Positions 43,568 through 53,362 of a DNA stretch of 64,000 nt are shown piece by piece (within the stretch, counting starts at the first letter, position 1; each line of letters begins with the position of its first letter). This stretch comes from an uncultured Bacteroidales bacterium (GTDB taxonomy: Bacteria > Bacteroidota > Bacteroidia > Bacteroidales > WCHB1-69). Position numbers and translations under genes: made by a program. The stretch spans positions 79,178-143,177 of the forward strand of contig ONAB01000001.1 of assembly GCA_900315705.1 (NCBI GenBank), given 5' to 3'. The notes below the pieces were generated by a model. The model saw only the letters and a program-made list of their open reading frames with translations. It ran no database searches and was not told the origin of the DNA.

Positions 43568-44788
43568 ATGAATATCGGAAATCTTGTCAAAATAGCCATC
43601 AGCTCGCTGTTCCGCAACAAGATGCGCACCGCCCTGACGATGTTGGGCATCATCATCGGCATTGCCTCGGTCATCGCGATGGTCAGCATCGGGCAGGCCT
43701 CCACGCAAAGCGTCAAGTCGGAGCTCTCCTCTATGGGCTCCAATATGATTATGATAATGCCCGCCCGTCAGCATCGTGGCGGTGTGGATATGGGAATGTC
43801 GTCATCCAAATCTTTGGACGACAAGGATTTGGCATCTATACAAAAGAACACCCGTTATGTGGCCGCCGTGTCGCCTATGGTGAGCAGCGCCAAGCAGCTG
43901 ATCTATGGCAACAACAACCATAGCTGTTCTGTCAATGGCGTGTCGGATGCCTACCTTGAAATCCGGAAATACGAGTTGGCCGACGGGGTGATGTTTACGG
44001 AGGAGGATGTGAAGCGCTACAACAAAGTGTGTGTCATTGGGCAGACAGTGGTGAAGGAGTTGTTTACCAACGGCGAGAACCCGATAGGCAAGTCCATCCG
44101 TTTCGGGTCGATACCGATGACCGTGATAGGGGTTTTGGCCTCGAAGGGTCAGAACGGGATGGGGGAAGACCAGGACGATATAGTGTTGGCGCCTTACACC
44201 ACCATTCAGAAGCGTTTTTTGGGCATTAACTATTTCAATATGTTGTTTGCCTCGGCCACTTCCGAGGAGGAGTCGGAGCTGGCCGCCACGGAGATTACCT
44301 ACATCTTGCGCAGCAACCACGGCATCAAGCAGGGTGCGACCGACGACTTCGACATCCGCACGCAGGAGGAACTGGTCTCCACCATCAGTTCGGTCACGGG
44401 ATTGATGACTACATTGCTGGCCGCCATCGCTTCCATCTCGTTGGTGGTGGGCGGCATCGGCATTATGAATATAATGTATGTCACGGTCACGGAGCGCACC
44501 AAGGAGATTGGTTTGCGTATGGCCATCGGCGCGCACAACCGCGACATCAAGTTGCAGTTCTTGTGCGAGAGTGTGATTTTGAGTCTGATAGGCGGCATTA
44601 TCGGCATTATCTTTGGGCTGATCATATCCTACGTCGCTTCCAAATTGCTGAAAATGCCCTTTGTGGTGAGTCAGATGGCTATTGTGCTATCCTTTGTGGT
44701 GTGTGCCCTCACGGGTATCTTTTTCGGTTGGTATCCGGCCAAGAAGGCGGCCAATATGGATCCCATCAGCGCTTTGCGGTACGAGTAA
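43568..44788 (+). CDS. MacB-type ABC transporter permease
   Basis: The 406-residue FtsX/MacB-type permease has one N-terminal helix (about 20-42; MRTALTMLGIIIGIASVIAM). A large periplasmic MacB_PCD domain follows (about 45-240; VSPMVSSAKQLIYGNN, DILVL-like DQDDIVLAPYTTIQ). Three C-terminal helices lie at about 280-305, 330-355 and 370-395, with TERTKEIGLRMAIGAHNRDI between them. With the ATPase, MacA-like and TolC-like proteins it forms a mechanotransmission-type exporter for peptides, macrolides or siderophores; the substrate is not predictable. Confidence 0.93.
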   Translation: MNIGNLVKIAISSLFRNKMRTALTMLGIIIGIASVIAMVSIGQASTQSVKSELSSMGSNMIMIMPARQHRGGVDMGMSSSKSLDDKDLASIQKNTRYVAAVSPMVSSAKQLIYGNNNHSCSVNGVSDAYLEIRKYELADGVMFTEEDVKRYNKVCVIGQTVVKELFTNGENPIGKSIRFGSIPMTVIGVLASKGQNGMGEDQDDIVLAPYTTIQKRFLGINYFNMLFASATSEEESELAATEITYILRSNHGIKQGATDDFDIRTQEELVSTISSVTGLMTTLLAAIASISLVVGGIGIMNIMYVTVTERTKEIGLRMAIGAHNRDIKLQFLCESVILSLIGGIIGIIFGLIISYVASKLLKMPFVVSQMAIVLSFVVCALTGIFFGWYPAKKAANMDPISALRYE

Positions 44789-44810
44789 TCTCTGCGTATT
44801 GCGAGTTTTT

Positions 44811-44855
44811 ATACGATATGGATTTTTTTAACAAAAAAACCCCATATCGTATTTT
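44811..44855 (+). terminator. Long hairpin terminator of the tolC-macAB operon
   Basis: ATACGATATGG (44811-44821) pairs with CCATATCGTAT (44842-44852). One mismatch separates this from an inner stem of seven Ts against seven As over AAC, and TTT follows. The inner T/A stem makes it unusually long. It separates the efflux operon from the next promoter. Confidence 0.8.
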
Positions 44856-44871
44856 ATTAAACAGAATTTTA

Positions 44872-44879
44872 TATTTTTG
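44872..44879 (+). promoter_or_regulatory. -7 promoter element TATTTTTG of the DUF4143 ATPase gene
   Basis: TATTTTTGCACC lies 47 bases upstream of the ATG at 44927. Confidence 0.6.
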
Positions 44880-44926
44880 CACCGTTTTTATAAAATACAA
44901 TTTAATAAAATCTATTTGTGAAAAAT

Positions 44927-46216
44927 ATGGCCATAACTAGAAATACGCTGAAACAGATTCTCCTTGACAATCAGAAGGATGTGGAGCAATACAGTGTTTT
45001 CCCACGCCAATACGATTTGGACAGTTCCCCGTTGCAGGTGTTTGTTGGGGTGCGGCGTTCAGGGAAATCATTTCTCCTTTTCCAGAAAATGCGTCAGATG
45101 CTTGATGAGGGTCATACTTGGGCCGATATGCTCTATTTGGATTTTGAAGACACTCGCTTGGAGGGCTTTATGCCAGATGATTTCAATCTAATTTTGGAGT
45201 GTCATCAGGAGATGTATGGCAAGCGTCCGATGCTGTTCTTTGATGAGATGCAGAACATAGAGGGGTGGCAGAAGTTCGCCCGCAACCTTGCCGACAAAAA
45301 ATACAATGTTTTCATTACAGGCAGCAATGCCAAAATGCTTTCAAAGGAAATTATGGCCACTTTGGGTGGACGTTATCTTCCCATAGAGGTGTATCCGTTC
45401 AGTTTTCGGGAATACTTGTCTTATAGAAATGTTCCGTTTGATGAGTTGTCGCTTATGGCCACGGAATCCAAAGGCCGTTTTATGAATGCCTATCGTGAAT
45501 ATTTCACTTGGGGTGGTCTGCCCGAATCCATTAATTTGCCGGTCAAAAGAAACTATTTGTCAAGTGTTTATCAGAAAATTTACCTTGGCGACATCGTTCA
45601 GCGAAATGGCATTTCAAATCCTCGTTTGTTGCAACTGATGCTCAAGAAAATGGCGGAAAGTGTGAGGCAGCCTATATCCTATAACCGAATTTCAAAGATC
45701 CTTTCCATTGTGTCGGGCAAAATCAGCGTGCCTACGGTTTCAAGCCACGTGGGGTTTTCTGAAGATGCCTGGTTATTGTTGCGCGTGAGGAACATCGCTT
45801 CGGCTTTTGCCGAAAAGGAGAGTGTCAGCAAATATTATTTCATAGACAATGGCCTGTTGTCACTGCAGCTGATGGATTGCGAAACACTTTTGTTGGAGAA
45901 CTTGGTAGCGCTTTCCCTTTTCCGCAAATACGGCCACGATGAGGACAATGAGCGTGTGTTCTTCTACAACACCAACATAGAGGTGGATTTCTATGTGCCC
46001 GATGACGAGCTCGCTGTGCAGGTTTCCTACTCAATCGGCGACCCCGATACTTTGCGCAGGGAATCTGTCGCGCTCGGCAAGTTGCCGCAGGTTTATCCTT
46101 GCCGCCGCCGCGTCATTATCACTTATGACGAAGAGGGGTCATTAGAGGATAACTATGGAATCATAGAGATCATCCCCGCGTGGAGGTGGTTGTTGGAAGA
46201 GGACACAAATCTATGA
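44927..46216 (+). CDS. AAA+ ATP-binding protein with DUF4143 domain
   Basis: This 429-residue protein has an N-terminal AAA_14 ATPase domain: Walker A GVRRSGKSFLLFQ (about 39-51), Walker B MLFFDEMQNIEGW (about 103-115) and sensor-1 VFITGSNAKML. A C-terminal DUF4143 nuclease-like domain (about 195-370) contains YLGDIVQRNGI and FYNTNIEVDFYVPDD, a PD-(D/E)XK-like core. These stand-alone genes are common in Bacteroidales genomes and behave like mobile accessory genes; function is unknown. Composition is AT-richer than that of the preceding operon. I chose ATG 44927 over the GTG at 44918. Confidence 0.9.
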   Translation: MAITRNTLKQILLDNQKDVEQYSVFPRQYDLDSSPLQVFVGVRRSGKSFLLFQKMRQMLDEGHTWADMLYLDFEDTRLEGFMPDDFNLILECHQEMYGKRPMLFFDEMQNIEGWQKFARNLADKKYNVFITGSNAKMLSKEIMATLGGRYLPIEVYPFSFREYLSYRNVPFDELSLMATESKGRFMNAYREYFTWGGLPESINLPVKRNYLSSVYQKIYLGDIVQRNGISNPRLLQLMLKKMAESVRQPISYNRISKILSIVSGKISVPTVSSHVGFSEDAWLLLRVRNIASAFAEKESVSKYYFIDNGLLSLQLMDCETLLLENLVALSLFRKYGHDEDNERVFFYNTNIEVDFYVPDDELAVQVSYSIGDPDTLRRESVALGKLPQVYPCRRRVIITYDEEGSLEDNYGIIEIIPAWRWLLEEDTNL

Positions 46217-46307
46217 TCCCTTACGCAGAACCTTGAAAGATGCGTTTTTGTCATATACGCTCAAAGGAGTTGAAAATGTAGGGGGATGAATAGATAGGAA
46301 TGATTAT

Positions 46308-46339
46308 AAAAAAAACAGGGCTTTTGCCCTGTTTTTTTA
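46308..46339. terminator. Bidirectional terminator
   Basis: ACAGGGC (46315-46321) and GCCCTGT (46326-46332) form a stem over TTTT, flanked by an A tract on the left and a T tract on the right. It can terminate both the ATPase gene and the convergent rubredoxin gene, whose stop codon it touches. Confidence 0.88.
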
Positions 46340-46498
46340 TGCTTCGGGTTCGAAATCCTCTTTGCCGACGCCGCAGATGGGGCAGCTCCAGTTGTCGGGA
46401 AGATCTTCGAAAGCGGTGCCCGGGGCTATGCCGTTATCAGGGTCGCCCTCGGCGGGGTCATACACGTGACCGCAAACTTTGCAAACGTACTTTTTCAT
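46337..46498 (-). CDS. Rubredoxin
   Basis: The 53-residue protein has the two iron-binding CXXC knuckles: [13 protein letters not shown] and [15 protein letters not shown]. It is a complete one-iron rubredoxin of typical length with the conserved aromatic core (Y, F, W). It carries electrons in oxygen- or peroxide-reducing systems of anaerobes. It is monocistronic with its own -7 element. The start at 46498 gives the standard MKKYVC beginning. Confidence 0.97.
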   Translation of the reverse strand: MKKYVCKVCGHVYDPAEGDPDNGIAPGTAFEDLPDNWSCPICGVGKEDFEPEA

Positions 46499-46557
46499 AA
46501 GCGATAGTTTTAATAGTGGTTGTTTTATATTTCTGGTCAACAAAAATTTGTTGCTGG

Positions 46558-46565
46558 CAAAAATA
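46558..46565 (-). promoter_or_regulatory. -7 promoter element TATTTTTG of rubredoxin
   Basis: The complement reads TATTTTTGCCAGC, 59 bases upstream of the rubredoxin ATG and just after the AsmA-like stop codon. Confidence 0.55.
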
Positions 46566-46578
46566 CTAAAAAAAATTA

Positions 46579-49500
46579 TTACGGTTCCACCGGTTGTTCG
46601 CGGACGTTGGAGCGCAGAGCCTGGTTGATTTGTTGCTTGAGCTGCATCACGTTCTTTTCCACCACGTTCTGCCGTTCGGGTTTGAAGAAGTCGGCGTATT
46701 TGGCCTTCCCGAGCTTGTACTTCAACTTGTCGGTGCCGATGATGTCAAGACCTAACCGGATGGGCTTCAGCAGAGATACATTATAATTATAGGTCATATC
46801 CAGGTTGTGGCGTCCCGAGAGGATGGCCTGGTATTTGTCGATGGAGACGGCGAAAGGATAGACGTCGATCTCGTTTTTGAAAATCGTGATTTCGGCGGAG
46901 AGACTGTCAATCTTGTTCTCGGTCTTCTTGCTGAACCGCAGTTTCTTGGCAATGTTTTGGTAGGTTTCGTTGTCCAGGACAACGAGGTCGTGGCCATTGA
47001 TGGCGGCGGCGCCCCGGAGGGTGGAGTATTTGAGGTCGTAGTTGGATTTGAGGTAGGTCTCCACGGCAAAATGGAATTCAGCGTTGCCAGCGAAGGACTT
47101 GAGCATCGGCAGGATGGTGTCCACCTCTGGAATCATAGCGATGAGTTTGTCAATCTTGATGTCGAGCAGGTGGAAATCGAGACCTACAAAGAGGTGGTTT
47201 TTACGCGGGGTGCGATAGAGTGCGGTGAGCTGCATACGGGCGGCGTCGGAAGTCAAACCCATCTGGTCCAGCACGAGGATGCCGTCCTTGATGGCGACGT
47301 GCCCGCCCACGTTGCGGATCTCTGCGTCTTCGTAAAGAGCCTTCTTGATGGAGGTGTTCACACGGATGTCAATACCGTGGGGCACAATGAAGGGGTCGGC
47401 CTCCGAGCTCTCGGACTTCTCGGCCAGAAGGGAGTCGGGGGCGCCCAGTCCGTTGACGAGGTTCATAATGTGGTTGATGTCGAGATAGTCGGAGGTGAGT
47501 TCGAGGGTGCCGCTGAGAAGTCCGCGGTTGTCGAAGTACTTGTCCATATTGCGTATCTCTCCGCTCACGCGGCATTCCGACTCGTCGAGTTTGATGCGCC
47601 CCTCCTTGATGTGGCAGCGGGCGGGGGTGAAGTCCACGTCAAGGGACGGGATACCGAGGGGTTCGTCCAGTTTGTCGAAGATGACGTTGCCCTGGGCAAG
47701 CTTGAGCTTTACGTCAGGGTTCCAGCGCAACAGGGCGTTTTTGCCTTTGGTGTTGTAGTGGGAGGCGGCGGTGAGGTTGAGTTTGCCGGTGCGGGCGGCC
47801 AGCGTTCCCTTCACGGTGGCCACCAGTGCGTCGCCGGCATATTTCAGGGAGAGCTGCTCGCTGTTTTGCATCACGAAGGTGCCGGAGGGATGCTGCAAGG
47901 TGGCCTCTACGGTGTCGGTCTGCGCCTCCACTGTGGCAAACTGGTAGGTGGTGCCCATCTTGAAGGTGAGGGTGGAGTCGAAGAGGTTGTTGACGTAGGC
48001 GTCAAGATGCGCGTCGGCGGCGGTGACGTCACCCAATCCTGTCTTGCTGCCAGTGAGGTGCGGGGCCTTGGCAATCAGATGGGCCCACTCCCCGATGCGG
48101 TAGGGACGTTCCTTGACGGGGAAGTCGAGGTCGAGGTCCAGGGAGGGCGATTTCAGGGCCAACGAGTCATCATAGAGGAAATCGAGGTTGGTGAAGAGTA
48201 TGTGCCCCTTGACGTTCATCTTGTCGAACGCCTTTGACGAGATTTGACTCTGGTCGAAAGAGGCCTTGAGGTCGGCTTTTGCGTTGGCATTGAAGCGGGT
48301 GATGCTTTCGGGGAGCAGTTTTTTGAAGTCCTGCATCTGCAAGTCTCCTTTCAAGGCCAAGTCGAAGAGCATCTTTCCGAGCAGATCCTTGACGGTGCCC
48401 TGCGCAGTGATGTGGTTGCGACCGGTGTAGGCGCTCAACTCCTTGATGGTCACGTTGGTGAGGTTGTTGGGGTCGAGGTCCACGTGGAATTGGCTGTTGA
48501 TGTGGTCAAAGGGGAAGGGGAAATCCTTCACTGCGAAGGTGCCGTCGTCGAGGGTGACATCGGAGGTGATGAGCGGCTTCTCCTGTTCGTTGTAGTGCCC
48601 GGTCACGGTGCCGGTGAGGCCGATGCGTCCGTCGAGGTCAAGTCCGTCGAGGGCGTTGCCGATGAGGGCTTCGGGGATAAAGGCGAGCGCCTCCTTCAGG
48701 GGCCAGGTCTCGGTTTTGTATCGGAGGTCCATCCGGATGTCGCCCGTGGCGGTGTCGCGCTGCGCTTCACCTTCGAGGGAGAGCTTGTAGTCGGCCAGGG
48801 CCAGCTGCGCGTCCTTCAGGCCTAAAGCCTGGCGGGAGAGGCCGAGCCTGATGTCAGAGGCCAGGGCTACATCCGCGGAATCCAGATAGGCATCTTCGCC
48901 GGAGTGCAGGGTCAGGTTGCCGGCCTTCAGGTGGAGCGTGCCCAGCAGGGAGTCCAGTTGCAGCAGGTCGCCGGTGAAATCCAGAGCCAGCTGGTCGCAT
49001 TTGGCCAGCAGGGGTTTTTCGTCGAGGGTGACCACATCAAAAGCTTGGCTGTTGAGGTTGACGCTCCCTTGCACATCGTGCTGCTCGAAGGAGCCCTTGA
49101 CCAGAAGGTCGAGGTCGTGGAGGTTGGCCCTCACCTTGGATGCGAGGTCGATATAGGAGAGGTTCACATCGTCGGCCTGCACCTTTTCGAGATCTACGGT
49201 ATAGACGAATTCGGATGTGGTGTCGGAGGTGGTTTTGAAGACATTGTAGTTGGTCTGGCCGACGGGGTTGGTGAAGAGATTGGCGTTGCCTTCCTGCAGA
49301 TGAAAGTCGCGGATGGCGATGTGCTTGTCGTTGAGCAGTTCTCGGATATTGAGGGAGGCGGTGCAGTGCTTGACGTGGAGCAGCGTGTCGGTAGGCGCGC
49401 CATAGACGGGGTTGAGGAGCAGGAGTCCGTGCAGGTCGATGCCGACGTGGGGGAAGGTCTTGAAGAGGGTGAGGTCGGCCTTGTCGATGTGGAAGTTACA

Positions 49501-49647
49501 GTTGAGGAATTTGGGTGCCTCCTGGTTGACGAGCTTGGTGAGCCGCGCGGGCGAGAACACCGACCACAGGACAAAGCATACTGTCAAGAGGAACAGCCCC
49601 AACAGCGACAGCAGGGATATAAGCGTTATCTTCAGCCCTTTTTTCAT
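46579..49647 (-). CDS. AsmA family protein
   Basis: The 1022-residue protein has one N-terminal membrane helix ([22 protein letters not shown], read from about 7) followed by a long repetitive beta-rich periplasmic body. Start region [18 protein letters not shown] and [19 protein letters not shown] fit the AsmA N-terminus; the end region ([20 protein letters not shown]) fits the AsmA C-terminal DUF3971/AsmA_2 pattern. AsmA-like proteins form bridge-like grooves between membranes and are tied to phospholipid or outer-membrane homeostasis. It is the last gene of the Omp85-murB-lipoprotein operon (six-base gap). Confidence 0.88.
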   Translation of the reverse strand: MKKGLKITLISLLSLLGLFLLTVCFVLWSVFSPARLTKLVNQEAPKFLNCNFHIDKADLTLFKTFPHVGIDLHGLLLLNPVYGAPTDTLLHVKHCTASLNIRELLNDKHIAIRDFHLQEGNANLFTNPVGQTNYNVFKTTSDTTSEFVYTVDLEKVQADDVNLSYIDLASKVRANLHDLDLLVKGSFEQHDVQGSVNLNSQAFDVVTLDEKPLLAKCDQLALDFTGDLLQLDSLLGTLHLKAGNLTLHSGEDAYLDSADVALASDIRLGLSRQALGLKDAQLALADYKLSLEGEAQRDTATGDIRMDLRYKTETWPLKEALAFIPEALIGNALDGLDLDGRIGLTGTVTGHYNEQEKPLITSDVTLDDGTFAVKDFPFPFDHINSQFHVDLDPNNLTNVTIKELSAYTGRNHITAQGTVKDLLGKMLFDLALKGDLQMQDFKKLLPESITRFNANAKADLKASFDQSQISSKAFDKMNVKGHILFTNLDFLYDDSLALKSPSLDLDLDFPVKERPYRIGEWAHLIAKAPHLTGSKTGLGDVTAADAHLDAYVNNLFDSTLTFKMGTTYQFATVEAQTDTVEATLQHPSGTFVMQNSEQLSLKYAGDALVATVKGTLAARTGKLNLTAASHYNTKGKNALLRWNPDVKLKLAQGNVIFDKLDEPLGIPSLDVDFTPARCHIKEGRIKLDESECRVSGEIRNMDKYFDNRGLLSGTLELTSDYLDINHIMNLVNGLGAPDSLLAEKSESSEADPFIVPHGIDIRVNTSIKKALYEDAEIRNVGGHVAIKDGILVLDQMGLTSDAARMQLTALYRTPRKNHLFVGLDFHLLDIKIDKLIAMIPEVDTILPMLKSFAGNAEFHFAVETYLKSNYDLKYSTLRGAAAINGHDLVVLDNETYQNIAKKLRFSKKTENKIDSLSAEITIFKNEIDVYPFAVSIDKYQAILSGRHNLDMTYNYNVSLLKPIRLGLDIIGTDKLKYKLGKAKYADFFKPERQNVVEKNVMQLKQQINQALRSNVREQPVEP

Positions 49648-49653
49648 TTTGCT

Positions 49654-50019
49654 TTACGGTTGTTTGGTGAAAGTATAGCTCTTGCCGTAGTCGTCGTGGT
49701 AGGCGAGGGTGTTGGTGTTGAGGGTGGTGAGCGTGTAGGTCTTGGGCACGATGCCGCCCATCTCCATCTGGTGGTTCTGGGTAAGGGTGGCGTTGTTGAG
49801 GGTCCAGGTGAAGGGTTGGGCCTCCTCAGGTCCCACATCGTCGGAGGTGTCCCACGTGTAGCCGGTGCCGTTGGCATCGTAGTACTCGTGCAGGGTCCCC
49901 GACTGCCAGTGGCCAGGCAGCATTGCCTCGTCGAACTTTTTCTTGTTGAAAAGGTCGCAGCTGCTCATACATAAGCCGGCAGCAAGGCAAATCAGCAATA
50001 TGGATAATTTTCTTTTCAA
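49654..50019 (-). CDS. Small lipocalin-like lipoprotein
   Basis: The 121-residue protein has a lipoprotein signal (LSILLICLAAGLCMSSC, lipobox C about 21), then a small beta-barrel-like domain: LPGHWQSGTLHEYYDANGTG, FTWTLNNATLTQNHQME, VPKTYTLTTLNTNTLAY. The GxW motif near the start suggests a lipocalin-like fold. Function is unknown. It lies between murB and the AsmA-like gene. Confidence 0.75.
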   Translation of the reverse strand: MKRKLSILLICLAAGLCMSSCDLFNKKKFDEAMLPGHWQSGTLHEYYDANGTGYTWDTSDDVGPEEAQPFTWTLNNATLTQNHQMEMGGIVPKTYTLTTLNTNTLAYHDDYGKSYTFTKQP

Positions 50020-50028
50020 GGTATTGGA

Positions 50029-51030
50029 TCAGATGATATTGACTTCGGGTGATAAGGTAATATGGAAAAGGTTCTCTACGTCAGAAATAACCTGGCCATA
50101 GACTTGGGAAATCTCCTCGGGTTTAGCGTTCCCGTAATTGACCACGACGAGCGCTTGAAGGGGGTAGATGCCGGCATCGCCGATGCGGCGTCCTTTCCAG
50201 CCAGCCTTCTCGATGAGTTGTCCGGCAGCCAGTTTCACATAGCCGGGTTCGGCGGGGTAGGATACCAGGTCGGGAAATCGGGCCAAGAGGGCTTGGTGCT
50301 GGGATTCCTCCACAACAGGATTTTTGAAGAAACTGCCCGCGCACCCGATTTTGGAGATGTCGGGGAGTTTGCTGTTGCGAATGGAGAGGATGGTCTCCGT
50401 CACGCTGTCGAGGGTGGGCTCGTGTCCCTCCATTGCCTGGGCGAGAGCCTTATAGGTCAGGTTGAAGCGCGGGCGGGTGGATAGCCGGAAATGGACGTGT
50501 GTGATGAAGCATCTGCCCTTGAGTTCCTGTTTGAAGACGGAGTTGCGGTAGCCGAAACGGCACTCGGCGTTGGAGAGGGCGAAGGGTTGCAGGGTGTCGG
50601 TGTAGTAGCCGTACACTTTTTCGATGCAGTCTTTGGCCTCCGTGCCGTAGGCGCCGATGTTCTGTACGGGGGCACTGCCGGCGAGGCCGGGGATGCCGGT
50701 GAGGTTTTCGAGTCCGTAGAGGCCGTTTTGCCGGCAGTATTCCGTGAGATTCTCCCAGGGCTCGCCGGCCGCCAGGCGCAACAGCACACTGTCGGAAGTC
50801 TCCTCCACCCGCTCGATGCCTCCGAAGGCGGGGTGGATGATGGTGCCCTCATAGAATTTGGTGAAGAGGGTGTTGCTGCCCCCGCCGAGGATGTAGTGCG
50901 GCGTGCGGAACAGCTCGGCCATTGAGCAAATCTCCTCCTCGCGGTCCACCTGCACAAAACGGGCGCAGGCGACCTCCATCCCGAAGGTGTTGTAGGACTT
51001 AAGCGGAAAATCGCGGAACTCTTTCATCAC
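50029..51030 (-). CDS. murB: UDP-N-acetylenolpyruvoylglucosamine reductase
   Basis: MurB (333 residues) reduces UDP-GlcNAc-enolpyruvate to UDP-MurNAc in peptidoglycan synthesis. FAD-binding motifs are YILGGGSNTLF (about 45-55) and LTGIPGLAGSAPVQNIGAYG (about 114-133). The active-site serine segment is GCAGSFFKNPVV (about 224-235), and the type I MurB C-terminal domain follows (EKAGWKGRRIGDAGIYP). Length matches type I (E. coli-like) enzymes. Confidence 0.96.
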   Translation of the reverse strand: MMKEFRDFPLKSYNTFGMEVACARFVQVDREEEICSMAELFRTPHYILGGGSNTLFTKFYEGTIIHPAFGGIERVEETSDSVLLRLAAGEPWENLTEYCRQNGLYGLENLTGIPGLAGSAPVQNIGAYGTEAKDCIEKVYGYYTDTLQPFALSNAECRFGYRNSVFKQELKGRCFITHVHFRLSTRPRFNLTYKALAQAMEGHEPTLDSVTETILSIRNSKLPDISKIGCAGSFFKNPVVEESQHQALLARFPDLVSYPAEPGYVKLAAGQLIEKAGWKGRRIGDAGIYPLQALVVVNYGNAKPEEISQVYGQVISDVENLFHITLSPEVNII

Positions 51031-51039
51031 GGAGATGTT

Positions 51040-52458
51040 TTAGAACATATAGCCCACTTTCACGTAGAAACTGGAGAGGCTGTGGTTGTCGCGACGGTCG
51101 AAGGGGGCGGCCCAATCGACGGCGAGCACAAAGTTGTCGTTCATCATCAGTCGCAGGCCGATGCCGGCGGCGAAGTGGGGACGGAAGACCTGTGCCTGGT
51201 CGCCGAAGAGGATGTAGTTGTCGAGGTCGGCGAGGTCAAATTCGGGGTCGTTTTGGGCGATGCTGGCCAGCAGTTCGTTCTCGCGGATCTTGTAAGGTTG
51301 CAGGATCATACCGGCGTCGAGGAAAGGGTTGAGTCCGATGAAGAAGTGTTCTTTCTTGACGTCGAACTTGAAGATGTTGAAGCGGAACTCGACGTTGGCG
51401 AAGGCGTATCCGGGAGCGGTGACACGGTGGCGCAGGATGCCGCGCATTGTGCTGCCGCCGCCGAGGCCTTCATAGATGGCCCTTTGGATGAAGAGGTTGT
51501 TGTAATAGTTGTTGAGGTAGAAGGGCGAGTTGCCGGCCACGGTCATCTGGGCGGCCACGCGATAGGCGAAGGTGATCTTGTCCTTATAGACAGGCACATA
51601 GTGGCGGAAGGCGGCGTTGAACATCAGGTTGTTGAAGCCCTTGTCCTCGCCGAAGGCGGCGTTGTAGGTCCAGAACACGTCGGCATAGATGCCCTTGTGG
51701 GTGTTCTGTTCGCGGTCGCGGCTGTCATATACGATGCCGCCGCGGAGGTAGGGATGCCAGCCGCCATTGGCCTCAGCGGGGGAAATCAGGCCCCACTTGA
51801 CATATTTCTCATACATCCCGTCGATGTCGGGAAGGATGTTCTCCTCCTTTTTGCCACGGTTGATCATCTCGAGGTTCACGCGCCCGATGTTGTACCAGAG
51901 GAGTCCGAGGCCGGCGCTCCAGCGCCAGTTGTCGCCGATGGGCCCGTCGATGTCGGCGGCCAGGCGCAGCAGGTCGCGGTGCGATTTGTAGAAAGCGCGG
52001 GAGATGTAATCGTCGGATTTCTTGCGGCACCATCCGGGGTTATAGACCGACTGGTAGCCGTTGTAGCCGTAGAAGTCGCACAGGGCGTCGGGCAGGTAGG
52101 CGGCGTCGAGCGACAGGCGGTGGTTGGGGATGAGTTGCTTGGTGTCGTAGGAGAAGCGGAAGATGCCGGAGCGTTTGGTGGTGAAGGCGGCCTCCACGCG
52201 CATCGACTGCTTGTATTCGGGATAGGTTGAGCCGTCGCCGAAGTCGTAGATGTTGGACATTATGCCGTATTGGAAACCCTTGTCGGCGTCGTAGGCTACG
52301 CTGGGCAGAATGCCGAATGTCCAGCCGGTGCGGATTTCGCTCTTCTCCTTTTTCTCTTTCTTGGCCTTGGCCTTTTTGCCTTGGCTATCGTCTTGGGCGA
52401 AAGCAGTTTGCCCCATTGCCACCAAGGCGCACAATAAAACGAGTAGCAGTTTTTTCAT
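51040..52458 (-). CDS. BamA/TamA (Omp85) family outer-membrane protein, barrel only
   Basis: The 472-residue protein has a signal peptide (LLLVLLCALVAMGQTAFAQ) and a short lysine-rich segment (about 25-37), then a 16-strand-type surface-antigen barrel. The diagnostic loop-6 region is GGGSTMRGILRHRVTAPGYA (MRG in place of VRGF), followed by FANVEFRFNIF and FDAGMI-type strands and ending in an aromatic C-terminal strand (SFYVKVGYMF). No POTRA domains are present, so it is a BamA relative rather than BamA itself. It leads the operon with murB. Confidence 0.85.
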   Translation of the reverse strand: MKKLLLVLLCALVAMGQTAFAQDDSQGKKAKAKKEKKEKSEIRTGWTFGILPSVAYDADKGFQYGIMSNIYDFGDGSTYPEYKQSMRVEAAFTTKRSGIFRFSYDTKQLIPNHRLSLDAAYLPDALCDFYGYNGYQSVYNPGWCRKKSDDYISRAFYKSHRDLLRLAADIDGPIGDNWRWSAGLGLLWYNIGRVNLEMINRGKKEENILPDIDGMYEKYVKWGLISPAEANGGWHPYLRGGIVYDSRDREQNTHKGIYADVFWTYNAAFGEDKGFNNLMFNAAFRHYVPVYKDKITFAYRVAAQMTVAGNSPFYLNNYYNNLFIQRAIYEGLGGGSTMRGILRHRVTAPGYAFANVEFRFNIFKFDVKKEHFFIGLNPFLDAGMILQPYKIRENELLASIAQNDPEFDLADLDNYILFGDQAQVFRPHFAAGIGLRLMMNDNFVLAVDWAAPFDRRDNHSLSSFYVKVGYMF

Positions 52459-52485
52459 AGAGTGTGCAGTATTAAAAATGAGTGG

Positions 52486-52493
52486 CAAAAGTA
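52486..52493 (-). promoter_or_regulatory. -7 promoter element TACTTTTG of the Omp85-murB operon
   Basis: The complement reads TACTTTTGCCAC, 27 bases upstream of the ATG at 52458. Confidence 0.55.
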
Positions 52494-52588
52494 CAAAAAA
52501 AAGTAATAGTCGGTCTATGGATAAAATGTGGGGACAAAATTGTTAAAAAAAACTTTGTATGAGGAAGTTGAACAAATCAAAAAAAGTG

Positions 52589-52596
52589 TATTTTTG
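52589..52596 (+). promoter_or_regulatory. -7 promoter element TATTTTTG of the S6-S18-L9 operon
   Basis: TATTTTTGCCGCCCC lies 48 bases upstream of the rpsF ATG. The short AT-rich leader shows no clear S6:S18-binding hairpin. Confidence 0.65.
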
Positions 52597-52644
52597 CCGC
52601 CCCAAAAAATAAACACAATTTTAAACAAAAACAACTAAAAAATT

Positions 52645-53070
52645 ATGGTTAATCAGTACGAAACCGTTTTCATTATGACGCCCGTTTTGTCTGAAGATCA
52701 GATGAAGGAAACGGTACAAAAGTTTGAGAAGATTCTCACCGACAAAGGCGCTGAGATCGTTCATCAAGAGAACTGGGGCCTCCGCAAGCTGGAGTATCCC
52801 ATCCAGAAGAAATCTTCCGGATTTTATCATTTAATTGAATTCAAGGCCGAAGGCGAAGTTGTGGCCAACTTGGAGCTGCAATATCGTCGTGACGAGCGCA
52901 TTATGCGCTTCTTGACCGTGAGTATGGACAAATACGCCATCGCTTACGCCGAGAAGAGACGCGCCAACCGCAATGCCAAAGCCGCCGAGACCGTGGAAGT
53001 GGAAGCCGCTCCTGCTCCGAAGGCTGAGGAAGTTAACGAAGAGTCTAACAAAGAAGAAGTAGCAGAATAA
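52645..53070 (+). CDS. rpsF: 30S ribosomal protein S6
   Basis: The 141-residue S6 has the family core [41 protein letters not shown] and LRYDERIMRF-like [14 protein letters not shown] within about 1-100. The acidic C-terminal extension (about 112-141, rich in A, E and P) is longer than in E. coli without its modification tail but common in Bacteroidota. It is the first gene of S6-S18-L9. Confidence 0.97.
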   Translation: MVNQYETVFIMTPVLSEDQMKETVQKFEKILTDKGAEIVHQENWGLRKLEYPIQKKSSGFYHLIEFKAEGEVVANLELQYRRDERIMRFLTVSMDKYAIAYAEKRRANRNAKAAETVEVEAAPAPKAEEVNEESNKEEVAE

Positions 53071-53072
53071 TT

Positions 53073-53348
53073 ATGGCACAACAATCCGACATCAAATACA
53101 TTGCCCCTGTTGCAATCGACATCAAGAAGAAGAAATATTGTCGTTTCAAGAAGAGCGGCATCAAATACATCGACTACAAGGACGGTGAGTTCCTGAAGAA
53201 ATTCGTGAACGAGCAAGGCAAGATCCTGCCTCGTCGTCTGACCGGTACCTCCCTGAAGTATCAGAAGAAGGTGGCCCAGGCCGTCAAGAGAGCACGTCAT
53301 CTGGCTCTGCTTCCGTTCGTGACCGATAATTTAAAATCTAACTACTAA
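53073..53348 (+). CDS. rpsR: 30S ribosomal protein S18
   Basis: The 91-residue S18 has [19 protein letters not shown] and the conserved [20 protein letters not shown] stretch followed by [13 protein letters not shown]. It starts two bases after rpsF, the usual arrangement, and binds S6 in the 30S platform. Confidence 0.98.
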   Translation: MAQQSDIKYIAPVAIDIKKKKYCRFKKSGIKYIDYKDGEFLKKFVNEQGKILPRRLTGTSLKYQKKVAQAVKRARHLALLPFVTDNLKSNY

Positions 53349-53362
53349 TAGGAGACAATACT

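Noticed and set aside
46807-48237. A 476-codon open frame on the plus strand
   Set aside because: Antisense to the AsmA-like gene, with low-complexity Val/Gly/Glu composition and no start signals.
51082-52230. A 382-codon open frame on the plus strand
   Set aside because: Antisense to the Omp85-type barrel gene, which has a signal peptide and the MRG motif; the opposite frame has neither.
52597-52644. S6:S18 autoregulatory leader RNA
   Set aside because: The leader is short and A-rich with no stable hairpin carrying the expected CCG bulge.
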